64,000 bases of DNA from contig CAJNOI010000087.1 in assembly GCA_905250115.1 (NCBI GenBank), forward strand, positions 252,248-316,247, in the 5' to 3' direction. Shown here piece after piece: positions 46,576 through 58,800 of the stretch. The position numbers were made by a program, and so were the translations under genes. Positions within the stretch are counted from its first letter, which is position 1. Each line of letters opens with the position of its first letter. The notes beneath the pieces are model-generated. The model was given only the letters and a program-made list of their open reading frames with translations, ran no database searches and had not been told where the DNA came from. Source of the DNA: Adineta steineri (Eukaryota; Rotifera; Eurotatoria; Adinetida; Adinetidae).

Positions 46576-47964
46576 CTTTTATTTTCAACAATCTGAGAAA
46601 AGTTCTTTTATATCTAAATGTGATCATGATTCCAGTAAGATGAGATTCTTTTACTTATTTATTCGAACAACTAACACATTCTACATATTTCTTAGTTGTC
46701 TAGCTTAGTAAATGATCTTATATTATTTCAAATTAAAGCTTATTCGGGTCTAAATATATGGAATAATCTGTGTATTAAAGTATTATAACTAATAAGAATT
46801 TTAATCTATCAAACAAAATATTATACGATAATATATGCATCTCATGGTGACCTCTTTATTGACATATTTATTTTCTATTGTTTGAGGGTGTGGATATTGA
46901 TAAGGTGCAATTATTACCCACACTGACTCTCCTATCCATCCGCTCACACCCGATATATACATTTAAAGATCTGCAGACCTGTATTCTTGAAAAATTGGGA
47001 CTCTATACTATGCATATGATAATACAAATGCTCAAACGTGTCGTAGTAAAAATATCGATTATGTGTCAAACAAGGAGCAGCATTTCAGTTGCGATGAGGA
47101 TGAGTGCAATGTTGAACAACTGAAGATTGTTATGTTAGCATCGATGAAACGACTCGTTTTATTAAGATCCAAAAAACTCACAGGTTTCAGAAAAGAACAG
47201 CCCATTTTTATCGCAAAAATTCAGTTTGAATTAAAAAACGATCATAGACTCGAAGTAAGATAGAAATGAATGAGTGACTACTAACAGCGAATAATGATTA
47301 TTTGCGGATATATATATATAAAATAGCGATCTCATTCTTTTGCCTTTTTGTCAGTTATACAAAAATAATTTAGCAACACATTCCGTTGGCAAAATGTTCT
47401 TGAATGAAATAATCTGCCGATGAAAAGCTATGACGCTCAAATGTCTTTCAACTGAAGACAATTAGTATACAATTTCTGTGTGATTAAAATTTGAAACACA
47501 ATCAAACTGCTGTTCTTGATCAGAGAAACATAACTTATTTTTATATTTATGTACTCTAGACTTCATTCCATTTAAGAATCACAGAATATTAATAATATAC
47601 TGTTAATTCTTCGTTTGATTTTATGCGTAAAAGTAGCGTTTTCAGTACATGTATTGCGATCCGTAGTCACGCGAGATAATGGGTTCACACATGTACCCTT
47701 ATACTTGAATAGCTGTTTTCGTTCTTAGATTATTTATTTCCTTCTTTTTATCGTATACTAACTCAATATAGCATTATTTAATTATAATAACTATTACCTT
47801 CAAAAATATAATACTGCTCAATACACTTCATAGTTAATGAGCAGTGTAATGTATCTTTACCTAATCATATCGTATGATTTGCACGGTTATTTATTTAATA
47901 GAAAGATATACAGACAAAAAACGAACATGTATATATTTCTTGAGAAAAAAAAAATTCCTAAAAT
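46576..47964. other. Intergenic between the ART-TPR array and the K2P channel
   Basis: About 1.4 kb of A+T-rich DNA with hairpin copy H (46884-46951). Short plus-strand frames at 46878-47263 have no motif. The 3' UTR of the K2P gene is near 47900-47964. Confidence 0.55.
46884..46951. repeat. Telomere-like G/C hairpin, copy H
   Basis: GAGGGTGTGGATATTG on the left and the C-rich ACCCACACTGACTC...CGCTCACACCC on the right, again G-arm first. Confidence 0.6.
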
Positions 47965-50900
47965 TTAAAAACTGCCCAATTTGCTAGCAACTCGTTTTAC
48001 TTTTTGACTTAATTGTTCTTTCATTAGATTAACACACATTGCAATAAGTACGAGACCAAATAAAATATATACAGCCGCAGAAATCAGTTTTTCTTTTTCA
48101 GCTTCAACTTTTAATGATGCTCCAGGTACAAAATCTCCAAAACCAATTGTTGTTATTGTTATAAAACAAAAATAAAATGAATTAAGAAAACCCCAATTTT
48201 CCCAAATATTAAATAATATAGCGCCAAGTGTTAAATAAAGCGGAATGACAAAAACAGTAACAAGCAAAGGAACAGCCATTTCTTCATCATCATCAAAATC
48301 TTCATCATCTTCAAAATTAGAATTTGTTAAATCGACTGTTGGATAAAATTGATGTTCATCTTTCCATGTTACAGTTGGTGGTAATGGAGTTATATCATTT
48401 ATTGTTGACTGTTCATAATTCGGTGGAGGTGGTAATGTACGAGGTAACTGTTCATTTACTTGATGAACTTGAACAGAATCTACTTGTTGTCGTAATAAAT
48501 TTTCATTAGTTCCATCATCAACAGTCATCTGTTTTTTTAATTTATCATTTTTACGTGAAAAAAAACGTCGACGTGCAGGTTTCCCTGCTGTATTCGATGG
48601 TTCATTATCACTTCCTGGTGATTGACGATTATGTGTTGCTTCAGATTTTGAACGTTGTAAATTCTTTTTCGAAGTCTTTTTTGTTTTCTTATCATTATCA
48701 GTACCGGGAGTATTAGAAACATCTTCATCTATGACAACCTATGAAAAAAACAACAAATGATGATGAATTTTTTGTGAAACCAAAATATTCGATAGCAGTA
48801 AGAAATATCTGATTTATAAATCTATCTGAAAAAAATTATTTTTTTACTTGTTTCATATCATCTTCGACTTTCTCGACCGGTGTTATCGACTTTTCTTGTA
48901 CAGGACTATCAAGATTGTTTGTTAATTTATTTGTTTCATTTATATAATATTGAATTTGATTAAGATCAACAGACTGTTGTGGATTTGGTTCATTAATATG
49001 ATCAATGCCACTGGTTTCTTCAATATCCTGAACAGAATTTTGTCGAATAAGTTCATTGATACGATTAAGAGCATCTTTAGGTTTTCCTCCAATAGAATTT
49101 ACTGATGTTGTTAAAGAACGTGTTGAATTTAAATTTGTCATTCCTGTAAGTATATTCAAACGCATATCCGGTGATAATTGTCGTAAATCAGTTGAAACAA
49201 TATCATCTGTTGTTGCACTTGTTGTTGATAGAGGTTTCGATAAAACTGATTCTTTCATTTTTTCTTCAAAATTTGAATTTGTTGTTATAACTTCTTTTAT
49301 TTCATTATTAGTTATCGAAATTGGTAATTGATTAGGTTTTTCAAATAACATTTGTCGATTCTTTAAAAGTGATGCACGTTTTTTCTTATTACTCATTCGA
49401 CAACAAAGTATCATTGTCATACGTGTAAATACAAATGAAAACATTTTCGCCATAGTTGAACCAATATTAGCAACGAAAAGCATCATCAATGGTACACCAA
49501 AAGCACTATAAAGTATTGTTGCTATTTTTCCTTCAGCTGTCTTTGTTGTTATATGACCATAGCCTATGAAAAGAAAATTTCAACTCTCATCTAATCATTG
49601 CTATTGCAAGGTTTAGATATCTATAAGACCTTGTCAACAGTTATTAACGTTCAATTTTTCTTACCAATTGTTGAAACAAGTGTGACAGCATAAAGAACAG
49701 CTCCAAAATAGTTCCAATCATGATCAGAATCAGCTGTTCGTCCATCAAAACCTTGTTGTACTTGTTTTATAACTGTATCTTCAAATAATCTAAAATTAAA
49801 TTGAATTAATATTTGTTTTTTTTCTATTAAAAACTATCTTACTCAAGTTCACGTGATGCATAGAGACTAAAATTTCCTTTTTTATCAGTTTTTGGAAATG
49901 AATTAACACGTAAAGTTTCATTCCATAATTTGCCAAGTGTTAAATTAAGTTTACTTTCCATTTCAAGACGCATATTACGTTCATTTCCAGCTTCAAGTAA
50001 TTGAAAAAGTACACCACCAAGAGCAACATAACCCATCATAACGAAAAATAAACCAACACGTGAAAACATAAATGCTGTAAATTTTTTGCAACATCGCAAA
50101 CAATTTACTTTCGTACATATTCGTTGATTATCAATTACAGGTGAATCTTTAGCTTGTCGTCGACGCATACTGTAATAGAAAATAATATATATATCGAATT
50201 AAGTTTTAATATTAAATGAAGACATAAAAACGAAAATTTTATTCTTTTTTAAATGCATTACTTTGATTTTGCCAAAGAAAGAGCTGCTGAACGATAAACA
50301 ACAAAAACTTGACCAGGACGCATTCTTTTGTCTTAATCTGTTTTTGATTATTCGTATCCTCGAGAAAAATCGGATCAGTATACGGAAGGATACAATCGAA
50401 CCAGTATGGACTGTATATATATACATATATATTTATGTATATAAAGAAGAAAGAAGCAGATCAGTGTCTTCTTTTCTAATCAGTATAGAATAGAATACAC
50501 CATCAGTGTAAGACAGAGAAAAAGAAATGGCACTAGACAATACTGCTGTTCCTGCTTGTTTGATCGGCATTCAACTGTACACGCGTGTATGTCTGACTGT
50601 TAACGTCACCGAACAAATGCTAGGAGAGAGAGAAGAAAAAAAGAAAGAATTATATTATCAAGCTGGCTGTCACCCCATTGTTACACGTTATTTCATAGAG
50701 AAATCATCAGCATCTGTTCTTGTAGTGACTACTACTAATATACTCCAGTGCAATACAACTAATAAGAAAGTCGATGCATCCTGTTGATTCTTGTTCTTAT
50801 TTAATAATAGTAATAATGTCACAATAGATGAATACACTGTTAAATACGTATATACAAATCTAACATTTTTTATCTATTCTTTTCCTATGTAATTAATCTG

Positions 50901-52326
50901 ATATCATGCAGTGAAAACGAGATTGTATTAAATCGTAATCAAGAACGTGTACATACTCATTTGTCTATTAATATCATCATAGAAAACAAATATTAACATA
51001 TTTTTATATTAGAGGAATATGTCCTAGTCGAAGAAGAATTTCCGGTATATTTTTTAGTATTAAAACAGAGTCTAAATTTTACTTTAAAACTTTTCTATTG
51101 TATCATAATTAGACGATGTGATGATGTTAAATCTACATAATGTAAATACATTGTTACTGCTGTTGTCATCATGTTCACGTCAAAAAAGATGACAGAATGA
51201 TAGATGATCAACATTTTCAATTATATTAATAAGAAAATAGGCATAAGAAAATGTTCGAATACCCAATGGATTCTTCTATAAATACTCTAACACTAATTAA
51301 TTTAACCTTCATATAATTGAAAAACGATAAAGAGAAAATTAAACATTACCTGCTTTGTCTCTCACGATAAAATGATACAGGCAACGAATATGTTCGTATG
51401 AGTGAATCATGACGAGTATTTTTACTAATAAAAACTTTTTGTGATGATTGACGTATTAACGTATCTTTTTTCATATTAAATAAAGTAGCAAATAAATTCG
51501 CAATCAATCAATCAACTTATTCATCAGATCATCCTTCTGCTATTACCCATTTATACATATGCTGTATCGACGCTATGAATGTATATATATATGCGCTTGA
51601 AACGCGATTAAGTCAAACCCTATTTTATGTCTCATTTATTTTTGCTATTATTATAAATGCAACACATTGTCTTATTCTGATAGAAAGAAGCGACAAACCG
51701 TATGCGCAATGTACATAATGAAAGTAAAGATAGCAGTCAAGCGCAATACATGACCAGCATACGACGAAGCTATTTCTTTAACAGATTGCTTTTCAATGAT
51801 ATACTATAATATGTCTGCATAGTTTTCTAGTAATACAGAACAGAAACGAGATGAATATCATTTTGAATAATAAACAATAGTCAAAAAAAGAAAGAAAGAG
51901 AGAAAGATTTCGTCTTCTGTTTTTTCAGTAAATACATTTGATTGAAATAAAACTAATTATCATAATCTTTATAAAATAATTCTTACTTATTAGAATTCAT
52001 CACCAAGTTAGACAGAATAAGTAAACGGCAATAGATATGTCAAGCAAATAAAACAATTCTCTATTTGATCATCATCAATGTCTTTCCGTTGATAGATTGA
52101 AGGCTCGTTTTTTTCTTCCTATTTGTCCCATCTGACAACAAATATATATCTATATTCTATTGAGATTATGAAGAGTCTTTTTTTTTTCTAATGATATTCT
52201 AAGCAAGCAATTGTCTATGGGAAAAGAAAATGATTCTTACCGATTATTAATCGACATATGACCATGTAATGGCAATAACAACACATGACTAAGACGTCGA
52301 ACAACTGTATATCGACTCGTACTCAT
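47965..52326 (-). CDS. Two-pore-domain potassium channel (TWIK/K2P family)
   Basis: A minus-strand gene of about 690 residues. Order: membrane span 1 (VGLFFVMMGYVALGGVLFQL), pore 1 with selectivity filter STIGYGH, span 2 (GVPLMMLFVANIGSTMAKMF), a large cytoplasmic loop of about 290 residues rich in Ser/Asn/Glu, span 3 (VPLLVTVFVIPLYLTLGAIL), pore 2 with TTIGFGD, span 4 (AAVYILFGLVLIAMCVNLMK) and a short basic end KRVASKLGSF. The GYG/GFG pair and four spans define a K2P background K+ channel that sets resting potential in the plasma membrane. The M2-M3 loop is unusually long for the family. The common exon starts at 50169 with T-ATGCGTCG; three separate upstream exons with in-frame ATGs can splice to it (see separate entries). 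The exact subfamily is not resolved. Confidence 0.92.
50262..50323 (-). other. Candidate alternative first exon C of the K2P gene
   Basis: ATG at 50323-50321 opens MRPGQVFVVYRSAALSLAKS. The exon ends before GTAATG at 50261, 62 bases, leaving two bases (phase 2). It joins in frame to the common exon at 50169 across a 92-base intron. Confidence 0.6.
51350..51474 (-). other. Candidate alternative first exon B of the K2P gene
   Basis: ATG at 51474-51472 opens MKKDTLIRQSSQKVFISKNT and reads to RERQS. The donor GTAATG follows at 51349. The 125 bases leave phase 2, joining in frame to the exon at 50169. Confidence 0.65.
52241..52326 (-). other. Candidate alternative first exon A of the K2P gene
   Basis: ATG at 52326-52324 opens MSTSRYTVVRRLSHVLLLPL and reads to SINN. 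The consensus donor CG|GTAAGAAT follows at 52240. The 86 bases leave phase 2, the same phase as exons B and C. Confidence 0.65.
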
Positions 52327-52863
52327 ATTGAAAATAGAATATGTATTAAATGAGAAATAAATAGAAAATATGGATAAATATCATCATTTGGACTCTTTTT
52401 TTTGCTTGATCTTCTCTATCGAACGTTACAATACAATGCCTCTGACATTCATTTACTTGAAAATACAAAATAGTAATGATGTTTTGTCTCTAGGTTTTCT
52501 TCGCTATCGGTTATACAAGATCATTTCTCTCAATGCTCGTCATCGAGCAACGATCAACTAATGTCATCAGTCGCATTCGTCAACAGAGATAAATATATGC
52601 TAAGGCACTGTATACAAATATTATAAAGGTAGTTATGAAAACAAGATACAGAATCAAGCAAGCCTTCTTTTTTTGCTATCATGATAAATAACAACTTGTT
52701 ATTTATTTTAATTAGGATGATAAATAGCTATTTGTCGATTGAAATGGTTTTATTAATATTATTATAATCAGAAGAAAACATTGATTGACATATATAGAAA
52801 ATTATCTTAATTAAAAAATTAACGGATGAAAGACTGGAATTGACTTTGATTTTTATTATCTTC
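52327..52863. other. Intergenic between K2P and Rubicon genes
   Basis: About 540 bases holding the distal K2P promoter and the Rubicon 3' UTR. A+T-rich; a plus-strand 63-codon frame (52370-52561) has no support. Confidence 0.5.
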
Positions 52864-55800
52864 TTAATCATTTGACGATGTCTTACTTCGACTTGATGAA
52901 GTAATTGTACTAAAATTGAAAAAAAATGTATATATTTCGTTATAGTGGATGAAATTTCGATAGTTTTTATATTTAAAAAAGTAATTCTTGAATTTCTGAT
53001 CATTGAAAATTTCATTTCGTTTTACTGCCTAGTTTCTATAATAGTAACTACATTTATAGGCAACGCAAGGAGAGAATAAACGATGCGTCATATCCTTTCA
53101 AGATATTCTCTACTGATATTTATAGGAAAGAATTTTTTTTGTTCTATTGATGACGTCGAATCAGATAATATTTGTATATCACAATCCATAGACAAAAATA
53201 TGTCCATTTAATATCTAACCTTCGATGCTTAGCTCGTTCACATTTTGGACAATCATATTTTTTAGCTTCATGACATTGTGTATGAAAACAGGAGTGACAT
53301 ACTAAAAACAAGGTTTGATCTATGTATTTATATAAGAATAAAAATATGTAAACTAACCCGGACAGACACTTGTGTTTTGAAGATTAAATGGAAAGAGAAT
53401 ACTCTTTTCATTCTTACATATTTCACATATATAACCTTTTACATAACATAAATCACATGCTAATACATGATCACGAAAATTGACAACAATTGGTTCAAAT
53501 TCTTTATGTAATTCACCTGATTTAGTCTTTAAAAAACAGACATTTTTAAGAAATTTATAATAAATATATATAACCTACTTTAACTAAATCTTGCAATGAA
53601 TATACATGTGGCTCTTCAGCTATATAAAATGGTAATGTTTGTAATATATTTTGACAACTAAAATAATTTTTCCAATTAATTATTTATTAATATATCATCA
53701 TTTTCTTACCCTTTCTCTTCAGCAAATCGGCAAGTTGATATATAATTTCTTAGAAAATAAAGTGCCCAACGAAGTTGATTCATCATTCTTAATTTATTAC
53801 TTTTTTCATATAATTTTGAATTAAGATCATATATATTAAATATTGGTTCGGCAAATATACGATTTAAATAATCATAAGCAAAATTTGATATACTATGTTT
53901 ATTTGAAAATTCCCATTTTGTTATTATAAATGATGGTAAATAAAATCTTTTATCACAATGACAACTACGACAAAAATATTTGCCTAATAAATAAAAAATT
54001 TGATATTTTATAAAAGAAATTTGTTTGCTGTTTTAACCTGTATATTCACAATATCGAAATCGATGAGCATAACCTTTTTCAACACCACGGCCACAACCAG
54101 CACATAGATAACCTTGTTTTTTTAATTGACTATCACGACTAGATATAAAATTCAATTTAAACAATCTTTCATATCATATTATGATCCACTAAAATCTACA
54201 CACATAAGATTAAGGACCAGCTACGGTTGAAATATAATAGTCAACTACTCACTTAATATTATTTGTTGTCAAGTTGACTTCATCGTCTTAAATTATGTTT
54301 ACTTCTTAATCACGTAAAGTCAATTACTCATTAAAGTTTGCATATACACACTAGTGGCGTAACCAAGGGCGGGCATGATTGGGTGCCGCCCAACCACCAT
54401 CCTGAGGGTGTGGGCGCGGGTGCAGATGTGGTCTCTGAAGAAAATAATACCCACATCCACACTCTCAAAATACTCTTTGGAAAAATCCTTAGGATGCCGT
54501 CATATCTTGATTACGCCACTAATACATATCCTCATGTTTTCTATTACAACCATAGTGCATTAATTAATATACTTACTTTACTGATTGATGAATATGAAAG
54601 ATAAGTTGTTCACGTGGTGGTGCCCAATTACTATTACCACGACGTAATACCTTGAATAAAGAATTTTTTTTGCATTCTTATCTCTAAAATCAAATTTTGT
54701 TTTTCTTACTCGTTGACTCATATCTATAGACGAAGAATAATCAGAACTTTGTTCCATTCCTCTATTATCTTGAGATGATGTTATCTTAGTAATTAAAATA
54801 TTCAATATTAATTATTTTTTTTATCTTCTAATCTTTTACCTCTTCGGATATTTCTTCTTCATATGGAATCATCCAAAATAAATCTAACGCTGTTGGTATT
54901 TTATAATTTTTCCATGGTTTCATTACAGCTAATGCTAAATTATTAATTAGAATTAATTAAATAAACATAAAATTTTTATTAGAATACCTAATGTTTCAGC
55001 TGATAAATCTTGTGAACTAAATACATTCAATAGAGAAAAAGAAGAAATTTTATTTCAATTAAATTACTTTGGATCAGAAGTAGACATATTAAATTGAGTC
55101 AATGTAAGAAAATTTTCATCGGATGTATCAAAATATTTTTTACATTTATCACTAAATTTAATATATTCCATAGCTGATATAATTGCTTCACTGAAATAAA
55201 AATGTGCATTTTCCTGAAAAAAAGAGTATAAAAATAAATCTATTTGAATATTTATTAACTTTTTCAACATCAGTTCGAGTTTGTGAATCACATTCATGTA
55301 TATAATTATCTAACGTTTGATTTTTTCGTGGCCAAAATAATGATGATTGTGGTAAATGTCCCGCTAAGAATTTAATAAAAATCGAATTACGCGACAAATA
55401 GATAATAATAATTTACTTTTTATTGCATCGTAATTTGTTGTATTCGATGTTGATTGATAAAATTGATTTTCTTCAACATCGATAAGTGTTAGTTTACTTG
55501 ATATTGAAGGACGTTTATGTTCTAATGGTAAAGATTGTTCAGTAGATAAGAAATAATCTATATATGAATCATCACTTGATCCATCTTCGTTTGTATATGA
55601 AACATTAGGTGAATTATCCGGAATTAAAACTGATGATGATTTTTTAATATGAGTAATCGGATCACTATGAATACGACGATGAAGAATACGATGTTTAGCA
55701 AGTGGAACTAACCGAAAAATTTCCTTTTTTTAGTTTAATAAAAAAATATTATTTGGACTTACAAAATTTTTCTTGACTATCGTCGAAAAATAATTTCGGT

Positions 55801-58800
55801 TTATAAATATTTTCATTATTATTATTTAGATTTGTAGATGCAAATGATCTGCATATGTCATCATTGGTTATAACTGGAATTATTTCATGAATATATTCAA
55901 TAAGAGACTATATGATTAAAAATAATGATAATGAAAATTTTCATTTTTATTTAATTATTTACCAATTTTGGATCAATATTAATAAGTAATGATGGATCAC
56001 TCGATTCTACCGTACGTATACAAATCACAAATGCCTGATAGTAAGGTAGTATACGTATGAAAGCATGGCCTGCAAAAAATGTAGAATCAATATTAGTTAA
56101 ATTAAAATATCATATGATTAACTGCATGCTGAGTTATATAGCACAAGTAATTAAATAAATGAGGAGAAAAAATTGAAAGCAAAAAAGAGAAGAGAAAATT
56201 CGTTAGTAAAAAGCACGTCTAGATAAAGTATAATGTTCAGTCATTTTGATAATAGTTTTTTTCTGTCATTGATTTTGTTTAATAGAGTGTAATAACAAAA
56301 TATCATTGATAAATTAAAAAGATATTATTAATGAGGTTGAAAAAATAATAACCGATCAAAAACAAGTTTTTCCGTTTTTTATTATCTGAATTACATTACG
56401 ATCACATTGATTTCTTTATTATTTCCGATTACAAATAATCAATTCTACTACACTTACTCCTTATATTTTACTATTAACATCCGACACTCAACTACATTAT
56501 TTTCTCGTATAACTCATTTTCTCATCTATCACATACATTTATCAATCATCAACATCTTTTCTATTCAATTGTTGAAATCACGCAGTCATCATTGACATTA
56601 CATTATCGTCATCATATTTTCTTCTCTCTCATCCTACGCATTTACAGTAGTACTTTTGATGCGTTAATGACAAGAGAAAAATATTCTGTCAGATTTTTAT
56701 TTATGTAGATTTTTATTCTAGCAACAAATACAAATTCTCCTTTTTTCTTCTTCTTCTAACATAACATAGATAAATCTTCTTTCATTTCTGCTACATTTTC
56801 AAGATTGTTCTGCTTCATGCGACACTTAACGATTTTTGCGGTATTTTGAATCTTAGCCTCATCATCATCATCGTCATCGTCATTAATATTGTAAGTGTAT
56901 ATATAAACTAATTTACGCGTATTTTTCTTTGATAAAAATTTCCAACATTAAACTAACTTGGTTTTTTCCTTTTTGATTATAACGTACATATGTATATTTA
57001 ACAAAGAACAAATAGTAGAGGCGTTCAGCAAATCTTCTTATTGACATTGATTGATAGGAAAGAAGAAGAAGAAGAAGAAGAAAAAGACAAATAGGAAATA
57101 CTTTTTATGTACTTCAATCTACTATAAAATATACAGTACTCAAAGTCTTAGTCTACAATTATTTTCAAGATTGAAATAAATACTTAGAAATATATATAGT
57201 TGAAGTTCTTTTTCTCTGGAAAGAATTCATATAATTAAGAGTTTAATGTGATACACAAAAAACGTATTTGATTCTTTAGATGTTTTTTGTATTTTTAATA
57301 GAATATTAAGAAGAAAACGCCAAATAATTTATATTACAATAATTAATACAATCGAAGAAGGAGAGTAATTAATATCGATCAATGCTCTTCTTCTTCTACT
57401 TTAATACAACAATGAACAATACATCATCGTCGACAATTTATGTTCTACCTTTCCTATTATCCTTTTTATTCATCTGCTGTTCTTTAATATCAATTACAAA
57501 TGCATCCTCCTTATCTATCAATAATAATAATAACAATTATAATAAAGATTGGCGTCGGATTATTTCAACTGAAAATTCTATGAACAACAACAATAATGCT
57601 TGGTTAGAACGTAATCAACGTGGTACTGGTTATTTTGTATATCGTAAGGGCGAATATCTTATTTTTGTTCCTGATCGAAGACATCATTTTACAAAAAATA
57701 TGCGACCTTATATTGGCCGTCGACGTTAGTCGTTTATTTGTTTAAATTCCTAAAAATATCATCATATGAATGTCTATTCCCAATCAGCAGAGAATAATAA
57801 AAAAAAGAAAAAGAAAAGTCGAATATCAATTCAATTCTTACTATAATAATACTGTTCAAGTAAATCCATATCATTTTCAATACATGATAATTGTTGAGAT
57901 AAACATTGAGTTATAACTGATTGATCAATCCATTGCTCAACAGTTAATCGAAGATTTTCTTTATGAAATATATCTTGTAACAAATGAATATGTTTATGTG
58001 AATTTGCATTTAAACGAATAATTAATTGCCATAATTGTTCATATATATCTGATGTATTATTCTAAAGACGGAAAACAAATATTCTTATTTAAAATTCATT
58101 TCAATTATAAGAATAAAAAGTATTATTTTAGTAATAATTAGCCTATTCAAATCATATATATCTAGGATATTAATATTAAAATTAATAATGCTCTACTCTG
58201 TTCCATTTACCCTGTGTCTCTTTAATTCATATATATAACCATATCTTGAGGTGTATTAAGGATTTTGTCTATATTTAAAAATTAATAAAATATACATATA
58301 TTAAATTTTTAAAAGACAATATGTAAAATGTCTTTGTATTCGCATCACTGAACAATCTAATATTAATAGAATGTGGGCGAGATAAAATTCTTATTATTTG
58401 TTAAAACAAATATTTTCCTGTACCAGAAGCTTTTTATTTTACATGATTAATGTTTACACAATAAATAATATTTAATATATATGTGTCTAGAAGATTGCAA
58501 ACATTTAATAAGAATTCCTACATATAGACTTTGTTGTACAATGAATAAAAATAATCCGTGTATCTCTTTTTTTGAAATGTTCTTTATACCTTAGGAGGGA
58601 AGATCCCCAAGTGTGAGTCCTAGTTTGTAGAGCTGAGTCTTGTGGTATATTTTGTTTTTCTCCATAGGTCTCCAAAGAGAAATTTTAGCATAATTTATAT
58701 ATGATGGATGACATAATAAGTATAGAACTAGAAATAACGAATAGATACGAAGTAAACATGTTCAATTCAAAACGGTAAAACAAAAATGCGTCTTTTTAGT

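Noticed and set aside
46878..47263. Overlapping plus-strand frames near hairpin H
   Set aside because: No conserved motif, no splice context, and one overlaps the G/C hairpin.
50527..50787. 86-codon plus-strand frame in the K2P first intron
   Set aside because: No recognisable domain or processing sites; falls in simple, A+T-rich intron sequence.
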